From: Bacillus cereus G9842
Lineage (GTDB): Bacteria > Bacillota > Bacilli > Bacillales > Bacillaceae_G
DNA length: 64,000 bases
Direction of reading: 5' to 3'
Assembly: GCF_000021305.1 (NCBI RefSeq)
Contig: NC_011772.1
Coordinates: forward strand, 2,642,001-2,706,000
Part shown: piece after piece, positions 16,548 to 25,612 of the stretch
Numbering within the stretch: position 1 is the stretch's first letter
How the letters are laid out: each line of letters opens with the position of its first letter
Notes under the pieces: model-generated
The model's input: only the letters and a program-made list of their open reading frames with translations
Database searches by the model: none
Told to the model about the DNA's origin: nothing
Position numbers and translations under genes: made by a program

Positions 16548-17888
16548 TTAATCATAAATTTTTTCAACAGCTTGCATTTTCTTTACCTTTTCTTCGGCCC
16601 CACTATTAGCATTAATGAATATTTGGTACGTATCTTTTCCTAAAGTACCTACAAATTCATAGCAAAGTACTTCATTATGCAAATCATTGACTACTACAGC
16701 TTTACGTTCTTCCATTACTTTCACATCCGGATTGATTTTCTTTCTTGCTTCTGCTACAGTTAACTTTGCCGATGGAACTGTTCGTTTTTGATGCGACGCT
16801 AAATATTCTTTTGCGGAGAACCCTACGATAGAACCGTCATCTAAAGCAATTTTCATTTGGATTGCTTCTGGATAAATTCGTACTCCATTTTCATTTACTA
16901 CATACGTAAACACACCAACATTATCATATTGAGAGCTATCATAAAGCTCCATATTATTAAACTTATGGTCCTTTAAAAATTTCAAACCTTTACTACCTGC
17001 ATCGTTTAAACTAACTTTCTGTTCTTTAATTTCGCGGTTATTCATAACCCAAATTGGATATCCGCCTTTTCCCGTAATATCCATATAAAACTCATTGTTC
17101 GTTGCTTCATCTTTAATTTTCACACTATAGAAAGATTCTTTCGCACCTTTTCCGCTTTTCTCAACATCTACTTTTTCATTTCCTTTTAAATTCAAAAACG
17201 ATTTTGCAATTTTCGCCGCTTCATCTTTAGAAATTGCCTTTCCTTGCGCTTCAAATCCGCCTTTTTTATTTTTTTGCGCACTTGTAAAGGTCGGTCCGAA
17301 GTTTGTAGAAGAATATGATGTTACGTTTTTCTCTACAGTTTTCAATCCATCAATAATTGTGTTATCTGCTGGATCGCGATTTGATGCAAGTGCCATTTCT
17401 ACATCCATCCAGCGTAAATTATTTTTCAAAACAAGATGTTGTACTTTTCTTAGTTCATCTTGTATATTTCCTGCATTTGAATATAAAGTTTGCAACGTTT
17501 TATATTCTTGCTCATTTAAAGGCTCTTTTTCTAAATCACGAATGGCTGCACGGTAACTAAAATCACCGATATTCGCTAAAAATTCTTCCGTTTTATTAAA
17601 TGGCATTAATGTTAAAGGAAGTTGCCCTACATCTGAGCGAGCTTCAGATGTTAAACGCCATACATCCGCTAATGCAGGTGATAAAGATGATCGTGAATTC
17701 ATCGCAAGTGTTGTGCCAATTTTATCGTGTAATAAATCGACTTCGTATGCTAAATCATGGAATGCACGTTGATAGCTATTTTCCGCTCTAATTAAAACCG
17801 CATTTTTCTCTTGGTGCTCTTTATAGCCCCAGTATCCTGTTCCTACTACACCGACTGTTAATAATACAATGATAATACCTCGTAACAT
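16548..17888 (-). CDS. ypeB: Germination protein YpeB
   Basis: A 446-residue protein that is required for SleB to be present and held inactive in dormant spores. An N-terminal membrane helix (residues 2-18) is followed by a long helical domain (DLAYEVDLLHDKIGTTLAMN, NLRWMDVEMALAS) and three PepSY-like modules near the C-terminus (AISKDEAAKIAKSFL; VAEARKKINPDVKV; the last with YQIFINANSGAEEKV). It follows sleB by 15 bp, the conserved sleB-ypeB order. The length is normal for the family. Confidence 0.93.
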   Translation of the reverse strand: MLRGIIIVLLTVGVVGTGYWGYKEHQEKNAVLIRAENSYQRAFHDLAYEVDLLHDKIGTTLAMNSRSSLSPALADVWRLTSEARSDVGQLPLTLMPFNKTEEFLANIGDFSYRAAIRDLEKEPLNEQEYKTLQTLYSNAGNIQDELRKVQHLVLKNNLRWMDVEMALASNRDPADNTIIDGLKTVEKNVTSYSSTNFGPTFTSAQKNKKGGFEAQGKAISKDEAAKIAKSFLNLKGNEKVDVEKSGKGAKESFYSVKIKDEATNNEFYMDITGKGGYPIWVMNNREIKEQKVSLNDAGSKGLKFLKDHKFNNMELYDSSQYDNVGVFTYVVNENGVRIYPEAIQMKIALDDGSIVGFSAKEYLASHQKRTVPSAKLTVAEARKKINPDVKVMEERKAVVVNDLHNEVLCYEFVGTLGKDTYQIFINANSGAEEKVKKMQAVEKIYD

Positions 17889-17903
17889 TGTCCCACCTCC
17901 GCT

Positions 17904-18665
17904 CTATTTACAGAAAATATGTTTACCGATTTTTTTAATTTGTGGACGAGTCCAAATCCATTTACTAGTCGCAGTATCTGGATTGAAATAATATAAAGCA
18001 TTTCCTGTTGGATCCCATCCATTAATCGCATCTAATACAGCTTTTTTCGCTGTTTCATTTGGCGTTAAATATATTTGCCCATCCGCAACTGCCGTAAAGG
18101 CTCTTGGCTCAAATATTACTCCTGAAACGGTATTTGGAAATGATGCACTTGTAACACGATTTAAAATAACAGCAGCTACTGCAACTTGTCCTAAATACGG
18201 TTCACCACGTGATTCCCCGTATACTGCGTTTGCCATGAGTTGAATGTCATTTTGCGAATAACCATTCGGAACATTTGTCCCTTTATTTTGAGATGGTTTA
18301 TTTTTTTGTGCAGTACTACCACTATTTCCTTTATTGGCAGTGGACTTGTCATACTTCGTTGCCTTCACGAGCATTTGCTTCGTTTTAGCTCCAGCTAAAC
18401 CATCAACGGGTAATCCGAATTTCTCTTGAAAATTCCGAAGTGCCCAATATGTACCCCATCCGAAAACACCATCCACTTTTCCCGTATAAAATCCGTTATA
18501 TTTCAAACGAGATTGCAGTTCAATGACATCTTCGCCAGATGCTCCTCTTTGAATGACTTGATTAGAAAAAGCTTCTACATTCTTTAGTTGTATACTACTG
18601 ACCATTAAAGACAGTCCTATGAACGCAAGTAAAACTGCTATTTTAAAAATAGCTTTTTGGCGCAT
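17904..18665 (-). CDS. sleB: Spore cortex-lytic enzyme SleB
   Basis: A 253-residue lytic transglycosylase that degrades muramic-delta-lactam cortex peptidoglycan at germination. Domains: signal peptide (1-32); peptidoglycan-binding domain at about 40-95 (GASGEDVIELQSRLKYNGFY, VDGVFGWGTYWALRNFQ); a Ser/Asn/Lys linker; and a Hydrolase_2 catalytic domain at about 135-253 (MANAVYGESRGEPYLGQVAV with the catalytic Glu; NALYYFNPDTATSKW). ATG 18665 has AAGGGAGGG. It heads the sleB-ypeB-yhcN operon, expressed in the forespore in known species; I could not assign a clear sigma-G promoter by eye. Confidence 0.95.
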   Translation of the reverse strand: MRQKAIFKIAVLLAFIGLSLMVSSIQLKNVEAFSNQVIQRGASGEDVIELQSRLKYNGFYTGKVDGVFGWGTYWALRNFQEKFGLPVDGLAGAKTKQMLVKATKYDKSTANKGNSGSTAQKNKPSQNKGTNVPNGYSQNDIQLMANAVYGESRGEPYLGQVAVAAVILNRVTSASFPNTVSGVIFEPRAFTAVADGQIYLTPNETAKKAVLDAINGWDPTGNALYYFNPDTATSKWIWTRPQIKKIGKHIFCK

Positions 18666-18810
18666 ACTTTTCCCTCCTTAATTACAGAAATGATTTCTTG
18701 GTTATGTTTTGTAAAAGCCTCGCTTTTATGTAAAGAAGACAAAAAAATCCAAACTAATATCGTTGAAAAAATATGTAAACAATATAAAAAAAGGATAAAA
18801 GGAGTTCATC

Positions 18811-19143
18811 ATGAAAAAATCGTTAAAACGTGTCGCACTCGTCATTCTGTTCCTAACAACATGTTCAAATATATATACAGGCTCATCAATTGTTCATGCG
18901 CAGCCGCCGTATGCCAAATGGGGTAAACTTGCCGTAGAAAAGACGAAAGAACAATACCCAAAAGCAGAAATTATTGATTATCTACATATAGGTAGAAAAC
19001 CCAAAACAGTTCAAATAACTGTTGAAAAATTTAAATTGTGGTTACGTGAAGATGGAAAAGAATATGGTGTTTTTGTTGATGTAGAATTTGAAACGAAGAC
19101 GGAGAAATTTATAAAGTTGTCGTTTCAGAAGACGAGTAGATAA
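18811..19143 (+). CDS. DUF3889 family secreted protein
   Basis: A 110-residue exported protein with a signal peptide (about 1-30, ending SSIVHAQ) and a DUF3889 domain (YAKWGKLAVEKTKEQYPKA, followed by a strand-rich region ending KFIKLSFQK). It is related to B. subtilis YqzG-type proteins of unknown function. ATG 18811 follows AAAGGAG. It is divergent from sleB and ends at a strong hairpin. Confidence 0.75.
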   Translation: MKKSLKRVALVILFLTTCSNIYTGSSIVHAQPPYAKWGKLAVEKTKEQYPKAEIIDYLHIGRKPKTVQITVEKFKLWLREDGKEYGVFVDVEFETKTEKFIKLSFQKTSR

Positions 19144-19146
19144 AGT

Positions 19147-19183
19147 GAACCCCCACTGTTAAAAACAGAAACAGTGGGGGTTC
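19147..19183. terminator. Bidirectional terminator
   Basis: Stem GAACCCCCACTGTT / AACAGTGGGGGTTC between the convergent DUF3889 and Pr6Pr genes. Confidence 0.8.
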
Positions 19184-19191
19184 TTGCATTT

Positions 19192-19815
19192 CTAAAATTC
19201 TTTCCTAAAATTTCGATTCCCTAAAAATCTTACCAATATACAAATAGCGCCAATTACAACAGCTATCCCTATACTATATAAAAGGACTCTACCATATCCT
19301 CCTATTCTCGGATCTAAAAAAGGATATGGATACCAATTTACGATTGGACCACGTAATAAGCTATATACAACGTAAAAAAACGGGAATAAGAGCCAACTTG
19401 CAGCTTTTTTCCAGGTGATTTTCTTATTTGGTGGATTTAAAATCCAATCTAAAAGCATGGTAATTGGCATGATATAATGCAGCACCGTATTTACCCATGG
19501 TATTGCAGTTTGAAGTGATTCTTCTAATCCTCTTAATAGTAAAAAATAAATTAGTCCTGTCGTAAGTATATATACCGTTGCCGCACCACGAAGTATACCA
19601 AACTGCTCTGATCGACCAAATGTAGCTGTTCCGATACTGCTTAAAAGGAGAATACATGCAACTAAAATGTTACTTTCGATCGTAAAGAAACTAAAAAAGT
19701 TAACTGGATTGAACGGTTTCACTTGTGCCCTGATTATGAATTGCGTAATAATGGCGCTACATGCTAGAAGACTTAAACATAATCTAAATAAAGATAAAGT
19801 TTTTTCACCCCTCAT
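19192..19815 (-). CDS. Pr6Pr family membrane protein
   Basis: A 207-residue protein with six predicted membrane helices of the Pr6Pr (FAR-17a/AIG1-like) group. The motifs FFTIESNILVACILLL, WVNTVLHYIMPITMLLDW (with a conserved His) and FYVVYSLLRGPIVNWYPYPFLDP are characteristic. The function is unknown; eukaryotic relatives hydrolyse fatty-acid esters of hydroxy fatty acids. ATG 19815 follows AAGGAGGGAAT. It lies 16 bp after the serine hydrolase gene and is probably co-transcribed. Confidence 0.8.
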   Translation of the reverse strand: MRGEKTLSLFRLCLSLLACSAIITQFIIRAQVKPFNPVNFFSFFTIESNILVACILLLSSIGTATFGRSEQFGILRGAATVYILTTGLIYFLLLRGLEESLQTAIPWVNTVLHYIMPITMLLDWILNPPNKKITWKKAASWLLFPFFYVVYSLLRGPIVNWYPYPFLDPRIGGYGRVLLYSIGIAVVIGAICILVRFLGNRNFRKEF

Positions 19816-19831
19816 ACATTCCCTCCTTTTC

Positions 19832-20749
19832 TTATAAATAATTAGAATTTCCCTGTACATGCTCAATAAATAATTTTAATGGAACGAGCCCACGCTTTGG
19901 CATATGACTACTTATAATAGCTACTACTTCTAACTGAGGAATGATAACGATGTATTGTCCGCCATATCCCATAGCGAAATATATACAATACGGTATGTGA
20001 AATCTTTCGTTATGTAATACCCACCAGTGATATCCATAGGCACCGACATGTTCATATGTTTCAAATTGCGCCCTGCTTGACTCTTCTAACCATTGTGCTG
20101 ATACAATTTCTTTCCCATTCCAATATCCATTTTGTAAACATAATTTTCCTAATTTTAATAAATCTGTAGATTTCATTTTCATACCGAAGCCGCCAACATA
20201 TATACCCTGCGGATCTTGTTGCCATTCGTATTCGTTAATTTCTAATGGATCAAATAAATATTTCTTTGCAAACCGCTCTGTCGACATTCCAGTAGCTTCT
20301 TGAATAATATAGCTCAGTAAATGAGAAGAACCTGAATTATAATTCATTTTTGTAGCAGGTTTTTCAATTATTGGCTTTTCTAATATGTACTGTACCCAGT
20401 TCTCTGATTCTACAAAGTCATTTGGGAATACTACTCCATTCCCAAACTCTTTCCAATCCTCACCAGTAGTCATTGTTAATAAGTGATAAAGCGTCAAATC
20501 ATGTTTTTCCCCAGGTACATTTTCAATCCACTCTGTAATCGGTGTATGTATATCATTTATATAGCCCTTATCAATTGCAATACCAATTAATAAAGATACG
20601 ATACTTTTTGTAATCGAATTTATTTTATATAAGTTATTTGCACATTCAGGTGTTTTATAATACTCAGTTGTTAATTCCCCTTTTTGATAAACAAGAAATG
20701 TATTCACTTTTTTCTTTTCGAATTTATTTTCTAGTTGCTTGAAATCCAA
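19832..20749 (-). CDS. Serine hydrolase, class C beta-lactamase-like
   Basis: A 305-residue penicillin-binding-protein/beta-lactamase-fold hydrolase. The nucleophile SxxK is SITKS near residue 46, the YxN motif is YNSGSSHLLS near 141, and the third motif region is AMGYGGQYIV. No signal peptide, so it is probably cytoplasmic and more likely an esterase or peptidase than a resistance enzyme. I chose TTG 20749, which follows GGAGG by eight bases; the ATG at 20764 would place that GGAGG inside the gene. It precedes the Pr6Pr gene. Confidence 0.78.
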   Translation of the reverse strand: MDFKQLENKFEKKKVNTFLVYQKGELTTEYYKTPECANNLYKINSITKSIVSLLIGIAIDKGYINDIHTPITEWIENVPGEKHDLTLYHLLTMTTGEDWKEFGNGVVFPNDFVESENWVQYILEKPIIEKPATKMNYNSGSSHLLSYIIQEATGMSTERFAKKYLFDPLEINEYEWQQDPQGIYVGGFGMKMKSTDLLKLGKLCLQNGYWNGKEIVSAQWLEESSRAQFETYEHVGAYGYHWWVLHNERFHIPYCIYFAMGYGGQYIVIIPQLEVVAIISSHMPKRGLVPLKLFIEHVQGNSNYL

Positions 20750-20827
20750 AAACTTTACCTCCATTTAAATAGTTACTCCATTTATTATATCTTGTTACTT
20801 CATTTTAAACATAATTGTGCTCAAATA

Positions 20828-20870
20828 AAAATAAACCTGTCAGCCATAATGAACTGACAGGTTTATTTTT
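20828..20870 (-). terminator. Terminator of the kyn operon
   Basis: Stem AAATAAACCTGTCAG / CTGACAGGTTTATTT, directly after the kynA stop, with T-rich sequence on the minus strand. Confidence 0.82.
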
Positions 20871-21708
20871 ATAATTTCGTACGAACATTCCAAAGCTCTG
20901 GGAAGAATCTTTGATCAAGTACTCGTTTTAAATAAGAAACACCGGAGGATCCACCTGTTCCCATTTTATGTCCAATAATTCTTTCTACTGTTTTCATATG
21001 ACGGAAACGCCATTGTTGTAGCCAGTCTTCAATATCAATCAATTTTTCAGCAAGCTGATATAAATTCCAATATTTTTTCACATCCACATACACTTCTAAC
21101 CACGCCGCTTCTACTGTTGCATCTTCTTCATAAGGCTGCGTAATATCACGGTTTAACACATCTTTATGAATAGGGAATCCTTCTTTTACTAATGCTTGAA
21201 TCGCGACATCATATAGACTTGGTGCATGTAGCGCTTTATGAAGTCGTGCATGTAATTCTGGATCCTTTTCATAAATTTTTAATGCGTGCGGCGTTTTATA
21301 GCCAAGTGCATACTCAATCATACGATATTGATACGATTGAAAACCTGAAGCTTGACCGAGTGAATCACGAAACTCAATATATTCTGATGGTGTTAATGTC
21401 GCAAGAATATCCCAAGATTGAATAATTTGAGACTGAATTTTCGATACACGTGCTAACATTTTAAAAGCTGGTTGTAATTTATCTTGTTTAATAGATTCAA
21501 TCGCCGCATTTAGCTCATGTAAAATGAGCTTCATCCAAAGCTCACTTGCTTGGTGGATAACGATAAATAACATTTCATCATGATGGTCCGATAATCTTTT
21601 TTGAGAAGATAGTAAACTATCTAATTGTAAATACTCCCCATACGTCATATTCTCTTTAAAATCCGTATGAATCCCTTTTTCAATAATTACTTTTTCATTT
21701 TCTTTCAT
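20869..21708 (-). CDS. kynA: Tryptophan 2,3-dioxygenase
   Basis: A 279-residue haem dioxygenase that opens the indole ring of L-tryptophan to N-formylkynurenine, the first step of the kynurenine pathway. Family signatures: [56 protein letters not shown] and [14 protein letters not shown] (haem-ligand His). ATG 21708 is used because AAGGGGCG is correctly spaced; an upstream in-frame TTG is too close to it. It is the last gene of kynUBA. Confidence 0.95.
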   Translation of the reverse strand: MKENEKVIIEKGIHTDFKENMTYGEYLQLDSLLSSQKRLSDHHDEMLFIVIHQASELWMKLILHELNAAIESIKQDKLQPAFKMLARVSKIQSQIIQSWDILATLTPSEYIEFRDSLGQASGFQSYQYRMIEYALGYKTPHALKIYEKDPELHARLHKALHAPSLYDVAIQALVKEGFPIHKDVLNRDITQPYEEDATVEAAWLEVYVDVKKYWNLYQLAEKLIDIEDWLQQWRFRHMKTVERIIGHKMGTGGSSGVSYLKRVLDQRFFPELWNVRTKL

Positions 21709-21740
21709 ATTAGCCAAACGCCCCTTTTATATAATTCTAC

Positions 21741-22370
21741 TTATATTGGTCTAATAACGGCTCGAACTGGACTTCCATCTGCATCAGTTAATGCAAGTGG
21801 TAATGCAATAAGTTCATAATCACCGTCTGCTACATGATCTAGTACGACATTTTCTAAAATATGAATTCCATGTTTAAATAATTGATGATGCGTTGCTAAT
21901 TCTTTATCATCTAACGGATCAACTGATGGTACATCTACTCCGATTAAACGAATACCTTTCTCTGATAGAAAAGGTGCTATGTCTGCACGTAAATGAGGGA
22001 TCACATCTGGAAATTCTTCAGTTTTTCCATGTGAAGATGTACGTAATAATAATCGTTCTACACCTTCTAAATGAAAGCTTTCTAATTCCTTTTTCCCGAT
22101 GCTTTCAAGATTAGAAACGTCAATAATCCGTGCTGGGCCAACATAAACTTGAACATCTAAATCCAATACTTTCTTTCCATCATTATCAAAATGAAATGGT
22201 GCATCAATATGAGTGCCTGTATGAATACTCATCGTTAACTTTCCGACATTTACCGAGCCACTTTCTTCTTTTGACCATGAAACTTCATACGAGAACGGTG
22301 TGTCTCCTGGCCACGTTGCAATATTATTATTTAGCGGTTGTGAAATATCAATCCACTCTGATGTTTTCAT
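21741..22370 (-). CDS. kynB: Kynurenine formamidase
   Basis: A 209-residue metal-dependent hydrolase that converts N-formylkynurenine to kynurenine. The cyclase-family metal motif HTGTHIDAPFHF is present near residue 50, preceded by WPGDTPF and followed by RLLLRTSSH, IGVDVPSVDPL and HHQLFKHGIHILENV. It lies 2 bp after kynU and 32 bp before kynA, so the three genes form one operon. Confidence 0.94.
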   Translation of the reverse strand: MKTSEWIDISQPLNNNIATWPGDTPFSYEVSWSKEESGSVNVGKLTMSIHTGTHIDAPFHFDNDGKKVLDLDVQVYVGPARIIDVSNLESIGKKELESFHLEGVERLLLRTSSHGKTEEFPDVIPHLRADIAPFLSEKGIRLIGVDVPSVDPLDDKELATHHQLFKHGIHILENVVLDHVADGDYELIALPLALTDADGSPVRAVIRPI

Positions 22371-22372
22371 AC

Positions 22373-23659
22373 TTATGCCACAACCTCTCGCTTATTTTCA
22401 AACTGCTTATACTTTTCTTCTTTCATAATTCCCTTTAATATTTGTACAGATTTCCACACTTCTTCGTATGTGTTATATAAAGCGACCGGCGCAAGTCTCA
22501 CTCCATTTGGCGCTCTAAAATCTGGAATTACTCCATTTGCCTTTAGCGCTTTACATATACGTGCTGCTTCTGCATGCTCTAAATAAATGTGCCCGCCTCG
22601 ACTTTCATCCTCTAACGGATTTCCAATTGTAAATCCGAAATCTTTTAATTCATGATCAATTAAATTCAGCATGTATCTCGTAATATGTAAAGATTTCTCA
22701 CGTAAACGTTCAATACCAGCATCTTTGAAAATTTCAAGAGAACCAATTAATGGTGCTATACTTAATACGTGAGGTGTACCAATTTGATAAGCACCTGCAT
22801 GATCAGCGGCTGTTAATGTATGCTCCATATCAAACTGCTTATCTTTTTTAGAACTAAACCATCCAGACAACCCTGGCAGTCTATTAAAATGTTTATTATT
22901 TACATAAAGTCCTGCAACACCACCCGGTCCTGCATTTAAATATTTATAATTGCACCAAACAGCAAAATCAACATCCCAATCTTTGAAATGATGCGGAATA
23001 GATCCTATTGAATGACATAAATCAAATCCGATATGAATGTCTCGTTTATGTGCTTCCGTTGTTAAACGTTTCATATCAAGAATTTGACCACTTCTATATA
23101 AAACAGAAGGTAATAAAATTAAAGCGATATCATCTTCCATCGCATGAATAATATCTTCTTCAGAAAGTGTTCTACCATCTCGGCTTTTCACTCTTACTAG
23201 ATGCTCATCTGGGTCTAATCCTTTTAAACGTATTTGACTTTGAAGTGCATAAATATCTGACGGGAAAGTTAATTCATCCGCAAGTATTTTTGTACGTATT
23301 CCTTTCGGTTCATAAAACGTCGCAATAACTTGGTGTATATTTGTAGTCGTAGAACCGGTTACAATAGTTTCCTCCGGTAAAGCTCCAATAAGAGGGGCTG
23401 TAAGTTTACCTAATTTCTCTGAAAGGAAGAACCACGGGTGCTCACCTTCAGTCCAGCCGTCAATTCCATATTCTTTCCACGAATCTAGCAACGTAAGTAA
23501 TGATTTCTCTGCTCTTTTTGAAAGTAGCCCTAATGAGTTTCCATCTAAATATATAGTACCTTCTTTTTTATAGAATTCAGTTTGAAAATCTTTCAGTTCA
23601 TCATGTTTATCACATTCAAGCGCATACTCATAAGTTGGTTGAAATGGTTCTTTATACAT
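22373..23659 (-). CDS. kynU: Kynureninase
   Basis: A 428-residue PLP enzyme that cleaves kynurenine to anthranilate and alanine. Characteristic segments: [60 protein letters not shown] and the PLP-lysine motif [17 protein letters not shown]. It is the first gene of the operon, divergent from a TetR regulator. The pathway in this window ends at anthranilate; no genes for further degradation are present. Confidence 0.95.
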   Translation of the reverse strand: MYKEPFQPTYEYALECDKHDELKDFQTEFYKKEGTIYLDGNSLGLLSKRAEKSLLTLLDSWKEYGIDGWTEGEHPWFFLSEKLGKLTAPLIGALPEETIVTGSTTTNIHQVIATFYEPKGIRTKILADELTFPSDIYALQSQIRLKGLDPDEHLVRVKSRDGRTLSEEDIIHAMEDDIALILLPSVLYRSGQILDMKRLTTEAHKRDIHIGFDLCHSIGSIPHHFKDWDVDFAVWCNYKYLNAGPGGVAGLYVNNKHFNRLPGLSGWFSSKKDKQFDMEHTLTAADHAGAYQIGTPHVLSIAPLIGSLEIFKDAGIERLREKSLHITRYMLNLIDHELKDFGFTIGNPLEDESRGGHIYLEHAEAARICKALKANGVIPDFRAPNGVRLAPVALYNTYEEVWKSVQILKGIMKEEKYKQFENKREVVA

Positions 23660-23702
23660 GGTGTCACCTTCTCTTAATTTTCTTTTTATTCTAACTAATT
23701 GA

Positions 23703-23776
23703 AATATAGCACCTTAATTGATATAACGTCAATGATATTATGTCAGTTGACTTTATATATGAACTTCTTTTACAAT
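23703..23776. promoter_or_regulatory. Overlapping divergent promoters of kynUBA and the TetR gene
   Basis: For tetR (plus): TTGACT at 23747-23752, 18-bp spacer, TACAAT at 23771-23776. For kynU (minus): TTGACG (23727-23732), 18-bp spacer, TATATT (23703-23708). Between the two -35 boxes lie the related half-sites ATAACGTCA and ATTATGTCA, a reasonable operator for the TetR product. The assignment is inference. Confidence 0.55.
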
Positions 23777-23818
23777 ACACTTATATTTTCAGATATTTCA
23801 GTATAAAGAGGTGATTCT

Positions 23819-24430
23819 TTGAAAAACTCTACTCTTTCATCAAGAAAACACCGCTCCTTAGAAACGAAGAAGAAACTACTACACTCTGGTTACACTATTT
23901 TTATACGTAACGGATTTCAAAAAACGACAATTACACAAATTATTAAACATGCAGAAACCGGTTACGGAACAGCATATGTATACTTCAAAAACAAAGACGA
24001 TCTCCTAATTAGTTTAATGGAAGATGTTATGAATCAATTTCATAATATTTCCAAGCGCTCCTTTTTGCCTCAAACGAAGGAAGAAGCTCATAAAATGATT
24101 CGAAATCAAGTTAGAGCATTTCTCCAACTAGCAAAGAAAGAACGAGCTATTTTACAAGTTGTAGAAGAAGCAATCGGATTATCAAAAGAGATACGTAAAA
24201 AATGGGACGAGATACGGGAACGCTTCATAAACAATATTACGCAGGATATTACATACTCTCAAGAAAGTGGATTAGCACAGCCTGAATTAAATAAAGAAAT
24301 TGTAGCACGTGCTTGGTTCGCAATGAATGAGATGTTTCTTTGGGCGATTGTGAAAAATGATAAAAAATTAGAGTTAGAAGAGATAGTACATACATTGACG
24401 GAAATGTATACGACGGGGTTATATAAATAG
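23819..24430 (+). CDS. TetR/AcrR family transcriptional regulator, likely of kynUBA
   Basis: A 203-residue repressor: N-terminal TetR helix-turn-helix (KKKLLHSGYTIFIRNGFQKTT, ITQIIKHAETGYGTAYVYFKNKDDLL) at about 15-65 and an all-helical ligand domain. The start is TTG 23819, spaced from GAGGTGA. Divergence from kynU makes that operon the probable target, with tryptophan or a kynurenine as possible effector; neither is proven. Confidence 0.85.
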   Translation: MKNSTLSSRKHRSLETKKKLLHSGYTIFIRNGFQKTTITQIIKHAETGYGTAYVYFKNKDDLLISLMEDVMNQFHNISKRSFLPQTKEEAHKMIRNQVRAFLQLAKKERAILQVVEEAIGLSKEIRKKWDEIRERFINNITQDITYSQESGLAQPELNKEIVARAWFAMNEMFLWAIVKNDKKLELEEIVHTLTEMYTTGLYK

Positions 24431-24458
24431 CACACCTGCAATAAATACGGTGTGCTAT
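24427..24458 (+). terminator. Terminator of the TetR gene
   Basis: Stem ATAGCACACC / GGTGTGCTAT followed by TTTAC; it may also serve the convergent NUDIX remnant. Confidence 0.75.
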
Positions 24459-24465
24459 TTTACAT

Positions 24466-25048
24466 TTATAAAAATATTTTATCTGGGTATGGCAATGCTA
24501 AAAGGGGCTTTTCAGATAAAGGGAAATATTTTAGTTTTAACGATTCACCATCTATCGATTTCAACTCGCCACCGCTAACTTCACACTCAAACACAACAAT
24601 AATATATTCTACTTCATCACCATTCGGATATGTATGGCGGTACTTTTCTCCTCCAAATACTCCTTTTTGTTTTTTTACTTGTACTTTCAATCCTGTTTCT
24701 TCCAAAACTTCCCTAACTACTGCTTCTTCTGGAGTTTCCCCAAGTTCAATTGCTCCAGCTGGCAAACTCCAGTATTCCCCACCAGGATATTGAAATAAAG
24801 TGAAACTTTAATCAGTGGGGGTTTTATTATCCCCCACTGATTATTAGTTGAACCAATCGGGCTTTTACGGGCAGTTGATCCCCCACCTAACTTCTTTGCT
24901 TTCGCTGAATTTTGAGATGGGAGTCTTACTGCCCGTTAATGCGGGATAAAATATCCCCCTGTTTATTTTTTATAATAGCAGCTACACTCGGCATGAATAT
25001 TAGTTCATGCCCTAATTGCTCACGGATTTTTTTATAATATAGTGACAT
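24466..25048 (-). pseudogene. NUDIX hydrolase gene interrupted by a bcr1-like insertion
   Basis: The 5' part (ATG 25048 to 24951) encodes MSLYYKKIREQLGHELIFM, then SVAAIIKNKQGDIL; the 3' part (to 24466) continues FQYPGGEYWSLPAGAIELG and has the Nudix box GAIELGETPEEAVVREVLEETG. The repeat separates the codons for Leu34 and Phe35. Removing 151 bp (the element plus one ATAAA duplication) leaves 432 bp, exactly 143 codons plus stop, in one frame. As it stands the insertion shifts the frame and the N-terminal strand is lost. A shortened protein from TTG 24765 would keep the Nudix box but is unlikely to fold well. The intact enzyme would have hydrolysed a nucleoside-diphosphate derivative. Confidence 0.88.
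24800..24950 (+). repeat. bcr1-like mobile repeat, longest copy, with ATAAA target duplication
   Basis: A 146-bp element plus a second copy of ATAAA (24795-24799 and 24946-24950). Inside are a perfect hairpin, ATCAGTGGGGG / CCCCCACTGAT, a second region AATCGGGCTTTTACGGGCAG, the segment CTTCTTTGCTTTCGCTGAA and the right end GCCCGTTAATGCGGG. It encodes no protein, so it would need an enzyme in trans. As I recall the literature, bcr1 of the B. cereus group is about 155 bp, structured and duplicates TTTAT, which agrees with this copy. Confidence 0.85.
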
Positions 25049-25146
25049 TGATATACTATTCTCTCCTAATCTATTAATAACTGTATTTTCTGATATTTAT
25101 TGCATAATATTCTTAATACAAACTTCTATATAGAAAGGATAAAAAC

Positions 25147-25206
25147 ATGTCGCAAAAAAAACTTGCAAACAAATTTCTATCATTTACTGAAAGTGGTACT
25201 CAATAG
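25147..25206 (+). CDS. Possible 19-residue peptide ORF before a terminator
   Basis: ATG 25147 follows a good AGAAAGGATAAAAAC context and encodes MSQKKLANKFLSFTESGTQ, ending inside the left arm of a strong hairpin. It may be a tiny gene, the remnant of a longer one, or a leader. No family is recognised. Confidence 0.25.
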   Translation: MSQKKLANKFLSFTESGTQ

Positions 25207-25221
25207 ATTGAGTACCACTTT
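25190..25221. terminator. Bidirectional terminator
   Basis: Perfect stem AAAGTGGTACTCAAT / ATTGAGTACCACTTT with T- and A-rich flanks; it faces the DUF3977 gene on the minus strand and the tiny frame on the plus strand. Confidence 0.78.
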
Positions 25222-25239
25222 TACTTTACATGCTTTTCA

Positions 25240-25497
25240 TTAGCGTACTTTTTCTTCAGTCACCCTACTCACAATTCCAACAATAAATTTATATTCAATC
25301 CTTCTCTTCTTATCTTTCTTAAAACCCTCTTTCGTATCAAAAATAAAACACGTTTTCCGAAACCAAATTCGTACGTATACAGACTCTAAGTAAATAGGTT
25401 TTATAATTCCTCGTTCTTCAAATTCAGTCCCATCTTTATTTTCAGTTTCCGTTCGAACGAACCACTTATTCCCGATTCCAATCTCAATATACTTCAC
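25240..25497 (-). CDS. DUF3977 family protein
   Basis: An 85-residue small protein with the family pattern MKYIEIGIGNKWFVRTETE, DGTEFEERGI, SVYVRIWFRKTCFIFDTKEG and KFIVGIVS. Homologues are common in the B. cereus group; the function is unknown. It is transcribed alone and ends at the hairpin at 25190. Confidence 0.8.
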   Translation of the reverse strand: MKYIEIGIGNKWFVRTETENKDGTEFEERGIIKPIYLESVYVRIWFRKTCFIFDTKEGFKKDKKRRIEYKFIVGIVSRVTEEKVR

Positions 25498-25589
25498 ATA
25501 CTAACCTCCATTAGGAAATTTCCCTTCTAACAATTCTATTATTTCCCCGGTAAGCGCAGATTCCGACAGAACATGAGCCCACAAAGAAA

Positions 25590-25612
25590 AAGTAGATTAC
25601 AAAAATCTACTT
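25590..25612 (-). terminator. Terminator of the AcoR-type gene
   Basis: Short stem AAGTAGATT / AATCTACTT with a T-rich minus-strand tail, at the stop of the regulator gene. Confidence 0.65.

Noticed and set aside
18666..18780. Sigma-G promoter for sleB
   Set aside because: Expected on biological grounds, but no sequence matched the -10 pattern CATnnTA with proper spacing.
24452..24793. Plus-strand 113-residue frame over the NUDIX remnant
   Set aside because: It is the antisense of a recognisable NUDIX gene and has no ribosome site or family signal.
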